Source: Algoriphagus aquimarinus (GTDB taxonomy: Bacteria > Bacteroidota > Bacteroidia > Cytophagales > Cyclobacteriaceae). From it: a stretch of 64,000 nucleotides of DNA. The stretch's first letter is position 1. Every line of letters starts with the position of its first letter. A program made the translations under genes and the position numbers. Location of the stretch: positions 42,523 through 106,522 of the forward strand of contig NZ_FOKK01000008.1 of the NCBI RefSeq assembly GCF_900112005.1. The letters run 5' to 3'. Under the pieces are notes generated by a model, which saw nothing but the letters and a program-made list of their open reading frames with translations, had not been told where the DNA came from and ran no database searches. This document shows, piece by piece, positions 28,329 to 36,825 of this stretch.

Positions 28329-29678
28329 TTAAACTTTAGGTGGCTCCCAACCTTTTTCATAAGATCTGGTCCATAGGGCTGAAGCTGCTTTTGATCCTTG
28401 GATATGTCCGTTCTTCGGATCACATTTCAGTGTTTCTCCAGTTCTATAGCTGATGTTAGCCAAATGACAAAGTAGTGTACTAACAGCTCCTTCTTCAATA
28501 TTAGAGTTTTGCTTTTCCAATCCTCGAACTGCATTGAAGAAGTTAACGATGTGAGTTGTACTCATATCGCCTCCACCACCAAGTGCCGTTCCGGCTTCAT
28601 TACTTGATGACATGCTGTTTTTTACTTCTTTACCAGATCTGTCAAATTGCTTATAACCACCTCGATCTACATAAACAGATCCTTCTGTTCCGTAAATAAT
28701 AGTTCCTCTGTCAGAACCATAAGTTTTGTAGCTGTTTCTACTCTTGCCATCCCATTGGATTACGGAACCGTTTCCGAACTTGAAAGTAGCATCCATGGTG
28801 TCATACATCGTCCAGCCATCTTCGGCAAAGTGTCTTTTGTCTGCGGTGACCTGTACTTCACTTGGATAGTCTACCTGAAGGGCCCAACGAGCTACATCTA
28901 GTTCGTGAGTAGCGTTGTTGCCAGTCTCGGCTGTGCCATATTCCCATCCGTACCAATGCCAGTTGTAATCCCAGGTGTCATGCGTATATGCTTTCCTCGG
29001 AGCTGGTCCTTGCCACATTTCCCAATCTAATCCAGTTGGTGCAGGGGCGGCCACTGGATTGGGAACAGCACCACGGTTATTACTGTAAAAAGCTTTAGCC
29101 ATAAATGCCTTGCCTATTGCACCATTATGTATGGCAGAAATAATTTCACGGCTTTCAGGAGCAGAACGCTGCTGATTACCCATTTGAACTACTTTATTAT
29201 ATTTCTTCTGAAGTGCAATCAGTAATTCTCCTTCATGAGGATTGTGGGAGCAAGGCTTCTCTACATAAACGTTTTTGCCTCTCTCAAGAGAAAGCCAGGT
29301 TCCTGGTGCATGCCAGTGATCTGGCGTAGCGATGATCATGCAATCCACCTCTTTGTCATCCATCACTTTCATGACGTTTTGCTCCAATTTGGGTGCATAA
29401 TCAATGTGCTTCGCAAAATTCTTTGCCGCCTTTGGCATTTGAGATTCCATGGCGTCACAGAGATACATAAGATTGACATTGCTGGATTTTAATCCGATTG
29501 GCTCATAATAGGCACCTAACCTTCTTCCTAATCCTGCAATTGCTACGTTCAATCGTTCATTTGCGCCTATAATACTACCATAAGATTTTGCCGAAAAAGC
29601 AGCAGAACCCAGTGCAGAGAAGCCTACAGTAGCAGCCGCAGATTTTTTGATAAAGTCTCTTCTGTTGTTCTTTTTCAT
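28329..29678 (-). CDS. Gfo/Idh/MocA-family oxidoreductase with twin-arginine leader
   Basis: A 449-residue exported oxidoreductase. The leader MKKNNRRDFIKKSAAATVGFSALGSAAFSA carries the RRDF twin-arginine motif, so it is exported folded with its NAD(P) cofactor. A Rossmann domain follows (NVAIAGLGRRLGAYY, about 45-60; MIIATPDHWHAP near 115; YVEKPCSHNPHEGE near 138), then the Gfo/Idh C-terminal domain with HELDVARWAL. It is 11 bases after a DUF1080 gene, a pairing seen in periplasmic 3-keto-sugar pathways. A role in oxidising a sugar or glycoside C3 hydroxyl is inferred from the pairing. Confidence 0.9.
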   Translation of the reverse strand: MKKNNRRDFIKKSAAATVGFSALGSAAFSAKSYGSIIGANERLNVAIAGLGRRLGAYYEPIGLKSSNVNLMYLCDAMESQMPKAAKNFAKHIDYAPKLEQNVMKVMDDKEVDCMIIATPDHWHAPGTWLSLERGKNVYVEKPCSHNPHEGELLIALQKKYNKVVQMGNQQRSAPESREIISAIHNGAIGKAFMAKAFYSNNRGAVPNPVAAPAPTGLDWEMWQGPAPRKAYTHDTWDYNWHWYGWEYGTAETGNNATHELDVARWALQVDYPSEVQVTADKRHFAEDGWTMYDTMDATFKFGNGSVIQWDGKSRNSYKTYGSDRGTIIYGTEGSVYVDRGGYKQFDRSGKEVKNSMSSSNEAGTALGGGGDMSTTHIVNFFNAVRGLEKQNSNIEEGAVSTLLCHLANISYRTGETLKCDPKNGHIQGSKAASALWTRSYEKGWEPPKV

Positions 29679-29689
29679 GGTTTTTAGAT

Positions 29690-31072
29690 TTATTTCAACT
29701 CTTTGATTTTGATGTTTTTGAAGCTTACTTCATCACCATGATCCTGAAGAAGGATATGTCCTGCTTCCGCCTCACCGAAATTATCCCATTTCGCATACTT
29801 GCTGATCGCTACTAGGTCACGGTAAGCTTGAGATCCTCTTTCGTATTCTACTACTTTCACACCATTAAGGTAATGAGCTACTTTATTGTCTGGAGTTACC
29901 ACCACACGGCCTTTGTTCCACTCTCCAACTGGCTTAATGAATCTAGCATTTTTATCAGCTTTGATCAAATCATATAAAGAAGACATCGTACGGTTGCCAT
30001 CTTTACCCATTTTAGCATCAGGGTGCTTATCATCATCCAATACCTGGTATTCCAAGCCAATTGCAGAACCTACATTTCCTTCTGACAAAGTCACAAAATA
30101 CTTTACTCCAGAATTTGCTCCTTCTGTTAACCTGAATTCAAATGCCAGATCAAAGGCAGAATATTGATCTTTAGTTACGATATCACCAGCATTAGTAGAC
30201 TCGCTACCATCTGTTGCAGCTATAGTCAATAGGCCATCATTTACAGACCAACCTGATTCTGGAAAAGTTTCTTTTTTCGCACCTCTCCATCCATCAGAAT
30301 TTTGTCCGTTAAAAAGTAATTTCCATCCATTGCTTTTCTCATATTCTGTCAAAGAATTAAGGCTATTGTTAACTACAAAAATATCCTTGCTGAATGCTTT
30401 TGGTTCAAGATTTTCTGTTTGAATCCTAACATTCTTAAATGAAGTCTTTCTGCCAGCGTCTTCCGCTTTTTGAATTCCATGAACTTGTAATCCGATAAAA
30501 CCAGTCTTGTCCATATCGTCAACTATGTAAGCTACTTCCTGACCATTTATCCAAGTTTTGATTTCATTGCCGATTGCTTCTATTCTGTAATGGTTAAATT
30601 CTCCCATCTTGAAAGCAGATTTTGCATCAGGATTTAGATCGAGTGGGTATAACCAACCTCTTCTTGCTTCATCATAAACTCCGCCAGACCATGCTCTTTC
30701 AGATGGATCAGCTTCGATTTGATAACCAAAAACCAACCCTTTGCCATCTCTCGCTGCAGGATCAAATTGGCCTCGGGTCATCACACCAGAATTACTGGAC
30801 AGGTGTTCTATTTTAAGGTCAAGCTCAAGTATATAATCACCATAAGATTCTTCTGTGATAAGAAAAGTATTAGGGGATCCAGCTACTGAGGTTCCTTGGA
30901 TTTCTCCATCGACAACTTCAAAAGTAGCAGTACCAGCTACTGGTTTCCATCCATTGAGGTCTTTGCCATTGAATAAATCAATCCATCCATCTTCAGTTTT
31001 CTGCTCTGCAGAACAACTGGCAAGAGTGAGGGAAGCGATTAAAACCGCGAATATATTACGGGTGTATTTCAT
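29690..31072 (-). CDS. Tandem DUF1080 (3-keto-disaccharide hydrolase-like) lipoprotein
   Basis: A 460-residue lipoprotein (signal to Cys20, LTLASCSAEQ). It contains two DUF1080 jelly-roll domains: about 28-215 starting GWIDLFNGKDLNGWKPV, and about 245-460 starting GWKLLFNGQNSDGWRG. DUF1080 proteins include 3-keto-glycoside hydrolases/lyases. Two copies fused in one chain may give two active sites or one binding and one catalytic site. First gene of the operon with the Gfo/Idh oxidoreductase. A LacI-type site lies 76 bases before the start. Probably acts in the periplasm or at the surface. Confidence 0.88.
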   Translation of the reverse strand: MKYTRNIFAVLIASLTLASCSAEQKTEDGWIDLFNGKDLNGWKPVAGTATFEVVDGEIQGTSVAGSPNTFLITEESYGDYILELDLKIEHLSSNSGVMTRGQFDPAARDGKGLVFGYQIEADPSERAWSGGVYDEARRGWLYPLDLNPDAKSAFKMGEFNHYRIEAIGNEIKTWINGQEVAYIVDDMDKTGFIGLQVHGIQKAEDAGRKTSFKNVRIQTENLEPKAFSKDIFVVNNSLNSLTEYEKSNGWKLLFNGQNSDGWRGAKKETFPESGWSVNDGLLTIAATDGSESTNAGDIVTKDQYSAFDLAFEFRLTEGANSGVKYFVTLSEGNVGSAIGLEYQVLDDDKHPDAKMGKDGNRTMSSLYDLIKADKNARFIKPVGEWNKGRVVVTPDNKVAHYLNGVKVVEYERGSQAYRDLVAISKYAKWDNFGEAEAGHILLQDHGDEVSFKNIKIKELK

Positions 31073-31147
31073 AGTAATGAGGTATTATTGTTCAATATAA
31101 AAGTCAAGTTTTTGTACCATTGCAGCAAATTCAATAAGCTTAAGTTA

Positions 31148-31161
31148 CGCAATCGTTTGCG
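31148..31161. promoter_or_regulatory. Predicted LacI-family operator before the DUF1080-Gfo operon
   Basis: CGCAATCGTTTGCG matches CGNAANCGWTTNCG and lies 76 bases before the DUF1080 gene start. It is one base off the perfect palindrome found before the second susC. Confidence 0.68.
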
Positions 31162-31240
31162 AGTTTTATCTCGAAATAATGAGGAACAGCATTGCTGTAG
31201 GACATAGAGGAAAAGAAGGCATTGAAAATTTACCTTTTTA

Positions 31241-31447
31241 TAATTGTCAGATGTTCGTACAGCTAACTCCAGTCGTTCGGGGAATCTCACTAGGAATATT
31301 CATTTCTCGCTATGACTTTTAAGTAAAGCTCGATTTCATATGATCATAATCTGTTTTTAATGGCCATATAGCCTGTCCCGAATTTTTTTCGGGAGAATGC
31401 CCTTAATTATTCTCCTTGTATTTGAGAAGTAGTTGTCATGGGCATTT
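31241..31447. repeat. Imperfect direct duplication, copy 1
   Basis: This is the first of two copies of a non-coding unit running from the ATTGTCAGATG word to GTCATGGGCATTT. Relative to copy 2 it has two extra blocks of about 25-27 bases: one near 31252-31280, and one near 31370-31395 containing a CCCGAA/TTCGGG hairpin. AATGCCC and GGGCATT arms bracket its 3' third. Confidence 0.8.
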
Positions 31448-31463
31448 CATCTGGTTATAATTG

Positions 31464-31622
31464 TTTTTTAATTGTCAGATGGAATCTCACTTGGAATATT
31501 CATTTCTCGCTATGACTTTAAGTAAAGCTCGATTTCATATGATCATAATCTATTTTTAAAGGCCATATGGAATGCCCTTAATTATCATCCTTGTATTTGA
31601 GAAGTAGTTGTCATGGGCATTT
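31464..31622. repeat. Imperfect direct duplication, copy 2
   Basis: The second copy is nearly identical to copy 1 apart from the two missing blocks and a few substitutions. Its end lies 13 bases before the methyltransferase start at 31636, so it forms that gene's upstream region. The inverted arms AATGCCC (31571-31577) and GGGCATT (31615-31621) could fold. Confidence 0.8.
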
Positions 31623-31624
31623 AT

Positions 31625-31632
31625 TACTTTTG
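31625..31632 (+). promoter_or_regulatory. Bacteroidota -7 element giving a probable leaderless transcript
   Basis: TACTTTTG matches TAnnTTTG exactly and ends three bases before the ATG at 31636. Transcription would then begin at or next to the start codon. A -33 TTG at standard spacing is not evident. Confidence 0.5.
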
Positions 31633-31635
31633 CAC

Positions 31636-32799
31636 ATGATTGATTTCAACCTCAAAGGAAAAGTTTTTATTACGTGTAAGGATCGTTCAGTTTCTTACTT
31701 AGAAAAGGAAGTGCGCGAACTCGGTTATGTGCCGGAATCCGTCACTCGGACGGGAATTGAATTAAGAGCAACTTTAGAAGAGTGCATGGATCTTAATCTT
31801 TACCTACGCACTGCCTCTCAGGTTCTCTATGAAATCAAATCTTTTTACCTGAGAAATGCGGACGATATCTACAGAAGATTCAAGTCCATCCCTTGGGAGG
31901 ACTACCTGGATGTAGATGGTTATTTCTCTGTAAATTCTGTAGCGGAGAATGAAAGTATCACGACGCCACTTATCGTAAATGTGAAAGTGAAAGATGCTAT
32001 CGTCGATCGTTTTCGAGAATTGAAAGGGAGAAGACCAGATTCTGGTTCTGACTTCAATGGCTTAGTTTTTCAGGTGTACTGGAAAGAAACCCAATGCATT
32101 GTTTACATCAATACCTCTGGTGATACGCTTGCAAAGCATGGTTATCGTAAGATTCCTGGAAAAGCTCCGATGATGGAGGCTTTGGCAGCAGCAACGATTT
32201 ATGCTACGGAGTGGAATACTCGTGTCCCTTTTATCAACCCTATGTGTGGTTCAGGCACTTTGGCTATCGAGGCGGCTTTGATGGCTACGAAACGTTACCC
32301 AGGTCTATTTAGAGACCATTATTCTTTTCAGCATATTTTGGGTTATGATGAGCAGGCATTCTTGGCAAAGAAAAAGAAGTTAGAAAGTAAAATCATGGAG
32401 CTACCAGATCTGAAGATCATTGCTTCTGATATTTCCCTTCAGGCAATATCATTCGCACAGGAGAATGCGATCACTGCTGGAGTGGATCACATGATAGAAT
32501 TTCAGGTTTGTGATTTTGCGGATACAGAGATTCCTGAGCGACCTCGCGGAGTGATCATGTTCAACCCAGAATATGGCGAAAGGCTAGGGGAGAACGATGA
32601 ATTGGAAATAACTTATAAGAGGATGGGAGATTTTCTGAAGCAAAAATGCGCTGGATACAGAGGGTATATCTTCACTGGAAATCTTGAATTAGCTAAAAAA
32701 ATCGGCTTAAAAGCGACTCGAAGAATTGAATTCTGGAATGGAACGATTGACTGTCGTTTGCTGAAGTACGATTTGTACGAGGGAAAGAAAGAAGAATAA
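31636..32799 (+). CDS. THUMP-domain class I RNA methyltransferase (RlmL/Trm14-like)
   Basis: A 387-residue methyltransferase. A TTG at 31591 keeps the frame open but would fall inside the duplicated non-coding repeat, so ATG 31636 (MIDFNLKGKVFITC) is preferred. The N-terminal ferredoxin-like and THUMP regions (about 1-155) are followed by a Rossmann methyltransferase: NPMCGSGTLAIEAAL near 206 binds S-adenosylmethionine. The catalytic NPPY motif is NPEYGERLG here, with Glu replacing the second Pro. The likely target is a guanine N2 in 23S rRNA, by family analogy. It is convergent with the DUF4301 gene. Confidence 0.88.
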   Translation: MIDFNLKGKVFITCKDRSVSYLEKEVRELGYVPESVTRTGIELRATLEECMDLNLYLRTASQVLYEIKSFYLRNADDIYRRFKSIPWEDYLDVDGYFSVNSVAENESITTPLIVNVKVKDAIVDRFRELKGRRPDSGSDFNGLVFQVYWKETQCIVYINTSGDTLAKHGYRKIPGKAPMMEALAAATIYATEWNTRVPFINPMCGSGTLAIEAALMATKRYPGLFRDHYSFQHILGYDEQAFLAKKKKLESKIMELPDLKIIASDISLQAISFAQENAITAGVDHMIEFQVCDFADTEIPERPRGVIMFNPEYGERLGENDELEITYKRMGDFLKQKCAGYRGYIFTGNLELAKKIGLKATRRIEFWNGTIDCRLLKYDLYEGKKEE

Positions 32800-32804
32800 A
32801 TTAA

Positions 32805-32855
32805 GAAAGCTGAAGTCAAAAATCTGATATTTTCGGACTTCTGACTTCAGCTTTC
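32805..32855. terminator. Bidirectional hairpin between convergent genes
   Basis: Perfect 14-base arms GAAAGCTGAAGTCA (32805-32818) and TGACTTCAGCTTTC (32842-32855) with a 23-base A+T-rich loop, between the two convergent stops. The T-tracts are short, so termination strength is uncertain. Confidence 0.7.
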
Positions 32856-32861
32856 AAACTT

Positions 32862-34373
32862 TTACTGGTGTTCGTCTCTCAAGAGATCGTTCACCGTTTT
32901 TACTGGATTGAAAGTAATTAGCGGAACTTCCACGAAGATGGTGTTCCATCCAGCCATAGATCCATTCCAAAGTCCAGGAAGTTCCAGCGCTTTGAGCTCT
33001 TTACCACTTTTTGATTTTTCGGTGATAAATCCTGTCATCATATCACGGTACTTTAGCAGATCAAATGACTCACCTTTATAATTTCTGGTAGCGCAGACCA
33101 AGTCAACTGGGTTGAAGTGGGTAGCAGCATTGAAATGTTCTTTGGATGAAGAGTCATTCAAATCTATCTGGGCAGTTTCCAAGATTTGAAGTGATTGTGA
33201 TCCATCATCTTCTTGAACCCAGAATGGTCCTCCGCCAGGTTCTCCGGTGTTTTTCACCATTCCACAAACGCGTATTGGACGGTTGAGTTTGATTTTTAGA
33301 AAAGCTGCTTTTGATTCAACAGATAGTGTAGAGAAATCCTGAGGAAGTTTTGCGCCTAAATCATTTATCGCAACTTGCTCCGCTTTAGCGACTGTTTCTT
33401 CCGTCTCTTCCTTTTCCAAGGCTCTTAAAGCATCGAATACTTTTTCCTGAACTTCTAGAAGTAATCCTCCAATTGCCATTTTGTAGTTTTTGGTATCCTC
33501 TTTCAATCGGTCTGGAACTACATTATCTACATTTTTGATAAAGATCAGATCAGCGGACACTTCATTTAGATTTTCCAACAAGGCCCCATGACCTGCAGGA
33601 CGGAAAAGTATACTGCCATCTTCTTCTGTGAAAGGTGTATTATCGGTATTCACCGCGATGGTATCGGTTGACTTTTTCTGCTGAGAATAGCTGATTTCGA
33701 AATTGACACCGAATTCTTTTTCTATTCCAGGAAGAATCTTTTCAATTTCCTGTTTGAACTTTGCTGCATGTTCTGGAGAAACGGTAAAATGAATTTTCAC
33801 CAAAGATCCAGTGCCAAGCGCATATTGCACACCTTCTATCAGGTGCTCGTAGGCTGGAGTTCTTCGCGCATCTTTGTAGCGGTGAAATCTCAATAATCCC
33901 TTAGGCAAATTGCCGTAGCCAAGCCCCTCGTCTAAAAGTAGGGCGGCCAAGATACTTTTGTAATCCTTCGTGTCGAGCGCCTGATAAATACTACTTTCTT
34001 GATTTTCCAACACCTCATCAAGATCCTCGTAGAATGCGAACTTTTCAATATTGTTCATGAACTTCTGAACAAAAGGGCACTTGCTGATATCGCCATCACC
34101 TTCCAGAAAAGCAAAAAGATCTTTGAACATCCGAGAAGCTGCACCACTGGCAGGTACGAATTTCAATACTTCTACTTGAGAAGCCTTTTCTGGATAAGTA
34201 TTCAAAAAATGTGTTAACTCCTTTTCGCTCAAAACTTTAATCCCATCTCCAGGTGTGGCTGGAGCGGTAATGTTTAGAAAAGGAAAGCCGCTTTCAAAAT
34301 GCTGAATTTGTTGTGCTACGGTTTCAGGGTGCATTCCCTGAGACAAAATTTGGGCTTTTAATGGGTTATCCAT
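32862..34373 (-). CDS. DUF4301 family protein
   Basis: A 503-residue cytoplasmic protein found mainly in Bacteroidota. The N-terminal FVPASGAASRMFKDLFAFLEGD (about 72-93) looks like a nucleotide-sugar pyrophosphorylase-type substrate loop. FRPAGHGALLENLNEVSADLIFIKNVDNVVPDR (about 250-282) resembles the sugar-nucleotide-binding core of UTP--sugar-1-phosphate uridylyltransferases. A nucleotidyltransferase-like fold is therefore likely, but no activity is established that I know of. Flanked by a convergent methyltransferase and the pxp operon, neither of which hints at function. Confidence 0.82.
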   Translation of the reverse strand: MDNPLKAQILSQGMHPETVAQQIQHFESGFPFLNITAPATPGDGIKVLSEKELTHFLNTYPEKASQVEVLKFVPASGAASRMFKDLFAFLEGDGDISKCPFVQKFMNNIEKFAFYEDLDEVLENQESSIYQALDTKDYKSILAALLLDEGLGYGNLPKGLLRFHRYKDARRTPAYEHLIEGVQYALGTGSLVKIHFTVSPEHAAKFKQEIEKILPGIEKEFGVNFEISYSQQKKSTDTIAVNTDNTPFTEEDGSILFRPAGHGALLENLNEVSADLIFIKNVDNVVPDRLKEDTKNYKMAIGGLLLEVQEKVFDALRALEKEETEETVAKAEQVAINDLGAKLPQDFSTLSVESKAAFLKIKLNRPIRVCGMVKNTGEPGGGPFWVQEDDGSQSLQILETAQIDLNDSSSKEHFNAATHFNPVDLVCATRNYKGESFDLLKYRDMMTGFITEKSKSGKELKALELPGLWNGSMAGWNTIFVEVPLITFNPVKTVNDLLRDEHQ

Positions 34374-34481
34374 GCGTTAGTGGGTTCGATGTAAAAGTGT
34401 AATATAATAGGCTTTGTTGCTTTCCTCAAGGCAACAAGTAAATTTTTTTGTCTTGTTTGTTAAAATGGAGAGTTTATGAAT

Positions 34482-35354
34482 TCATAGGTTTTTTTTCACT
34501 AGGAATCTGATTAGTTGACGAGGTTGTTTCTGTGCCAATATCGAAATTCCTTCTTCAGAAATTTGAAGAATTCTGGCATATCCGCCCGTGACTTGAGCGT
34601 CTTTCATGAGAACGATCAATTTGCCGCCTGAAGTTAGTTGAACTGTGCCTGGATAGACAGGAGCCGTGGCCATTTCAGGAAGGGAGTTTGGAAGTAATTC
34701 CGACAATTGAATTGCCATTCTGTTTTTCAGCTCAGAGATAGTAAACTGCATTGATTCAATGAGATCTTTAGTGTTTTGGTTTAATAAACCCCATTCTGGA
34801 CCTGGGTACGCTTCTATGATGTTGTTCTGACTCCATTTGAAATCCCATCGCGCTTTTGAAGCTGTATAGTTTGGGAGGTCTTGCTTAGTGAAATAGGGGA
34901 TCTGATCTCCTTTTTTAGCAAATACTTCAGCAGTGATTCCAGCATACCAACTTCTCGACTTCATGATTTTTTCGCATTGAAAACCATTTTTGATTCCAAC
35001 ATAAAGTATAGAACCTTGCTCAAAATATCCGATTTCCAATAGATCACTTTCACGGATTTCATGAATTCCATCACTTGAGATTACACCTCCGTTTAACTTG
35101 ATAGCTGCTTTTGCTCCAGCCAGACAAATCAGGGTAGGTGAATCAAATTGGATTTGAAGACCAGGTTGACAGATTTCTAGTACAGCATCGGAATGGTTGT
35201 TTTGCAACAAGTGATTTACCCAAGTCAGCGACCTAGAGTCTAAGGCTCCTGAGGTAGGAACTCCATATTGAGCAAAGCCAACTCTGCCTTTATCTTGGAT
35301 GGATGTCCCTGGTCCGGTTTTTAAGATTTTCAAGTAACCGATATCCTTAATCAT
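34482..35354 (-). CDS. pxpC: 5-oxoprolinase subunit C (KipA/biotin-dependent carboxyltransferase family)
   Basis: A 290-residue member of the KipA/PxpC family. The N-terminal motif KILKTGPGTSIQDKGRVGFAQYGVPTSGALD (about 8-38) is diagnostic. Together with PxpA and PxpB it forms the ATP-dependent 5-oxoprolinase that opens pyroglutamate to glutamate in the cytoplasm. Its ATG overlaps the pxpB stop (ATGA), and it is the last gene of the coupled set. Full length. Confidence 0.92.
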   Translation of the reverse strand: MIKDIGYLKILKTGPGTSIQDKGRVGFAQYGVPTSGALDSRSLTWVNHLLQNNHSDAVLEICQPGLQIQFDSPTLICLAGAKAAIKLNGGVISSDGIHEIRESDLLEIGYFEQGSILYVGIKNGFQCEKIMKSRSWYAGITAEVFAKKGDQIPYFTKQDLPNYTASKARWDFKWSQNNIIEAYPGPEWGLLNQNTKDLIESMQFTISELKNRMAIQLSELLPNSLPEMATAPVYPGTVQLTSGGKLIVLMKDAQVTGGYARILQISEEGISILAQKQPRQLIRFLVKKNL

Positions 35355-36046
35355 CTCGATATTGGTTTTTGAGGATGCTTTGTCAAATGCTCGAATTCCT
35401 GTATGGTAATTGGAGTGAATTCTATTCGTTCGCCAGCTATAGCAAATACTGGAATGGATAGTTTTGAATCAAAAAGTGAAATGGGAGTTTGCCCAAGCAA
35501 ATGCCAGCCACCTGGACTGGAAGAAGGGTATATTCCAGTTTGTGATCCGCCAATGGCTACGGATCCAACTGGAACCGTAAGATCTGGAACACTTTTCCTA
35601 GCAGTATGTAATTCTTCCTTCAGTCCGTTCAAATACATGAAACCAGGTAAAAACCCATAGAAATGAAGTCGATAAAGTGGTTGAGAATGTAATGAGATTA
35701 ATTCTTCCTGACTAATGTTTTTATGCTTAGCCAAAGCTTCAAGATCACGGCCAGTTTCCTTGGAATAACAAACTGGTATTTGCCAGATTTTTTCCGGAAG
35801 CGCTTTTAAAGATTTTTTTAAATTCAGGGACTTAACCCAATCTTCTAACAAAGTAGCTTCAAGTGGTTTTGAAAGTACAACCGCAAGTGTTTTGAAACCC
35901 ATCCGTAATTCAATGATCGCTGATCCAAAGTCTTTCTGAAGATTAGCTTTCAAGCTTAATTGATGCTGCAACAGCTGATCGGATACTTTAGAATCCCATT
36001 CAAATTCATAAATCAGCGGAGAGATTTGCTTGACACTAGGTTTCAT
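35351..36046 (-). CDS. pxpB: 5-oxoprolinase subunit B (KipI family)
   Basis: About 231 residues from ATG 36046. The frame extends two codons to a TTG at 36052, but the ATG gives a neat four-base ATGA overlap with the pxpA stop. KipI-family marks are the GFLPGFMYLNGL segment (about 132) and VPVGSVAIGGSQTGIYPSSSPGGWHLLGQTP-like region (about 158-190), where a His and Arg form the active pocket in homologues. It works with PxpC as the ATP-using part of 5-oxoprolinase. Confidence 0.92.
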   Translation of the reverse strand: MKPSVKQISPLIYEFEWDSKVSDQLLQHQLSLKANLQKDFGSAIIELRMGFKTLAVVLSKPLEATLLEDWVKSLNLKKSLKALPEKIWQIPVCYSKETGRDLEALAKHKNISQEELISLHSQPLYRLHFYGFLPGFMYLNGLKEELHTARKSVPDLTVPVGSVAIGGSQTGIYPSSSPGGWHLLGQTPISLFDSKLSIPVFAIAGERIEFTPITIQEFEHLTKHPQKPISR

Positions 36047-36762
36047 GTCCAAAACCTTTTGCGGATCGTTGGCAAAAAATCTGAAATCCCGGGATTATCT
36101 CCATGAAAACAAATGGTGTCTGCTTTTATTGGAAGTTCCTTTCCTGTGTCTGAAAGAAGATGTCCTTGCTCCAATAAAGTTTGGAGATGCGTAGAAATTT
36201 CAGCTTCTGTGATCATGTGTGATCCGAATACAGACCTAGGCATCAATTGATAATTGTCCAAATATCGTCTGTCTCCGAAAACTTCAGTTCTAGCGTTTAA
36301 TCCTTTCTGTATGGTATACTTTTCCAGTTGAGAATGCGGAGGGACAAAAAATGGGGTATTATGAAAATAGGTTGCAATAAAATCGGTTAGACTGTCTGCT
36401 AATTCAGGATTTGAAACGGCATCATTATAAAGCGCTCCGTGGAATTTGATGTGATCCATAGGAAGTCCAGCCTTTTCTGCCAGTTGCTCGAACTTGAGGA
36501 TTTGAATGAGTATTGACTTTTGTAGATCTTTATCAGAGATTTTCATTGTTTTGCGCCCGAAATTTTTCTGATCTGGATAGGAGGGATGCGCACCTACTTT
36601 TTTCTGGTATTTTAGGGCTAGACTTATACTTTCACTTATTGAGTTTTCATCTCCAAAATGCCCTCCACACGCAATACTGGCTGTATCTATGAGTGGAAAT
36701 ATTTTTGTTTCATTTGGGATGCCTTCACCTAAATCACAGTTTATTTCTGGCAGCTTCTTCAT
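36043..36762 (-). CDS. pxpA: 5-oxoprolinase subunit A (LamB/YcsF family)
   Basis: About 239 residues from ATG 36762. The frame is open to a TTG at 36798, but the family N terminus MKKLPEINCDLGEG begins at the ATG. Conserved parts are NCDLGEGIPNE, SIACGGHFGDE, VGAHPSYPDQKNFGRK and VKFHGALYN (here IKFHGALYN), the signatures of the LamB/YcsF TIM-barrel-like fold. It supplies the hydrolytic part of 5-oxoprolinase. First of three translationally coupled genes pxpA-pxpB-pxpC. Confidence 0.93.
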   Translation of the reverse strand: MKKLPEINCDLGEGIPNETKIFPLIDTASIACGGHFGDENSISESISLALKYQKKVGAHPSYPDQKNFGRKTMKISDKDLQKSILIQILKFEQLAEKAGLPMDHIKFHGALYNDAVSNPELADSLTDFIATYFHNTPFFVPPHSQLEKYTIQKGLNARTEVFGDRRYLDNYQLMPRSVFGSHMITEAEISTHLQTLLEQGHLLSDTGKELPIKADTICFHGDNPGISDFLPTIRKRFWT

Positions 36763-36825
36763 TGCAAGGGGAAAAATTGGATAAACTCTAAAATACAAAA
36801 TGTCACCAAAGGGCTTGACTATTTT

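Noticed and set aside
31591-31635. TTG start for the methyltransferase
   Set aside because: It would place the N terminus inside the duplicated non-coding repeat and adds residues without family similarity.
36762-36798. TTG start for pxpA
   Set aside because: The LamB/YcsF N terminus begins at the ATG. The added residues are not conserved in the family.
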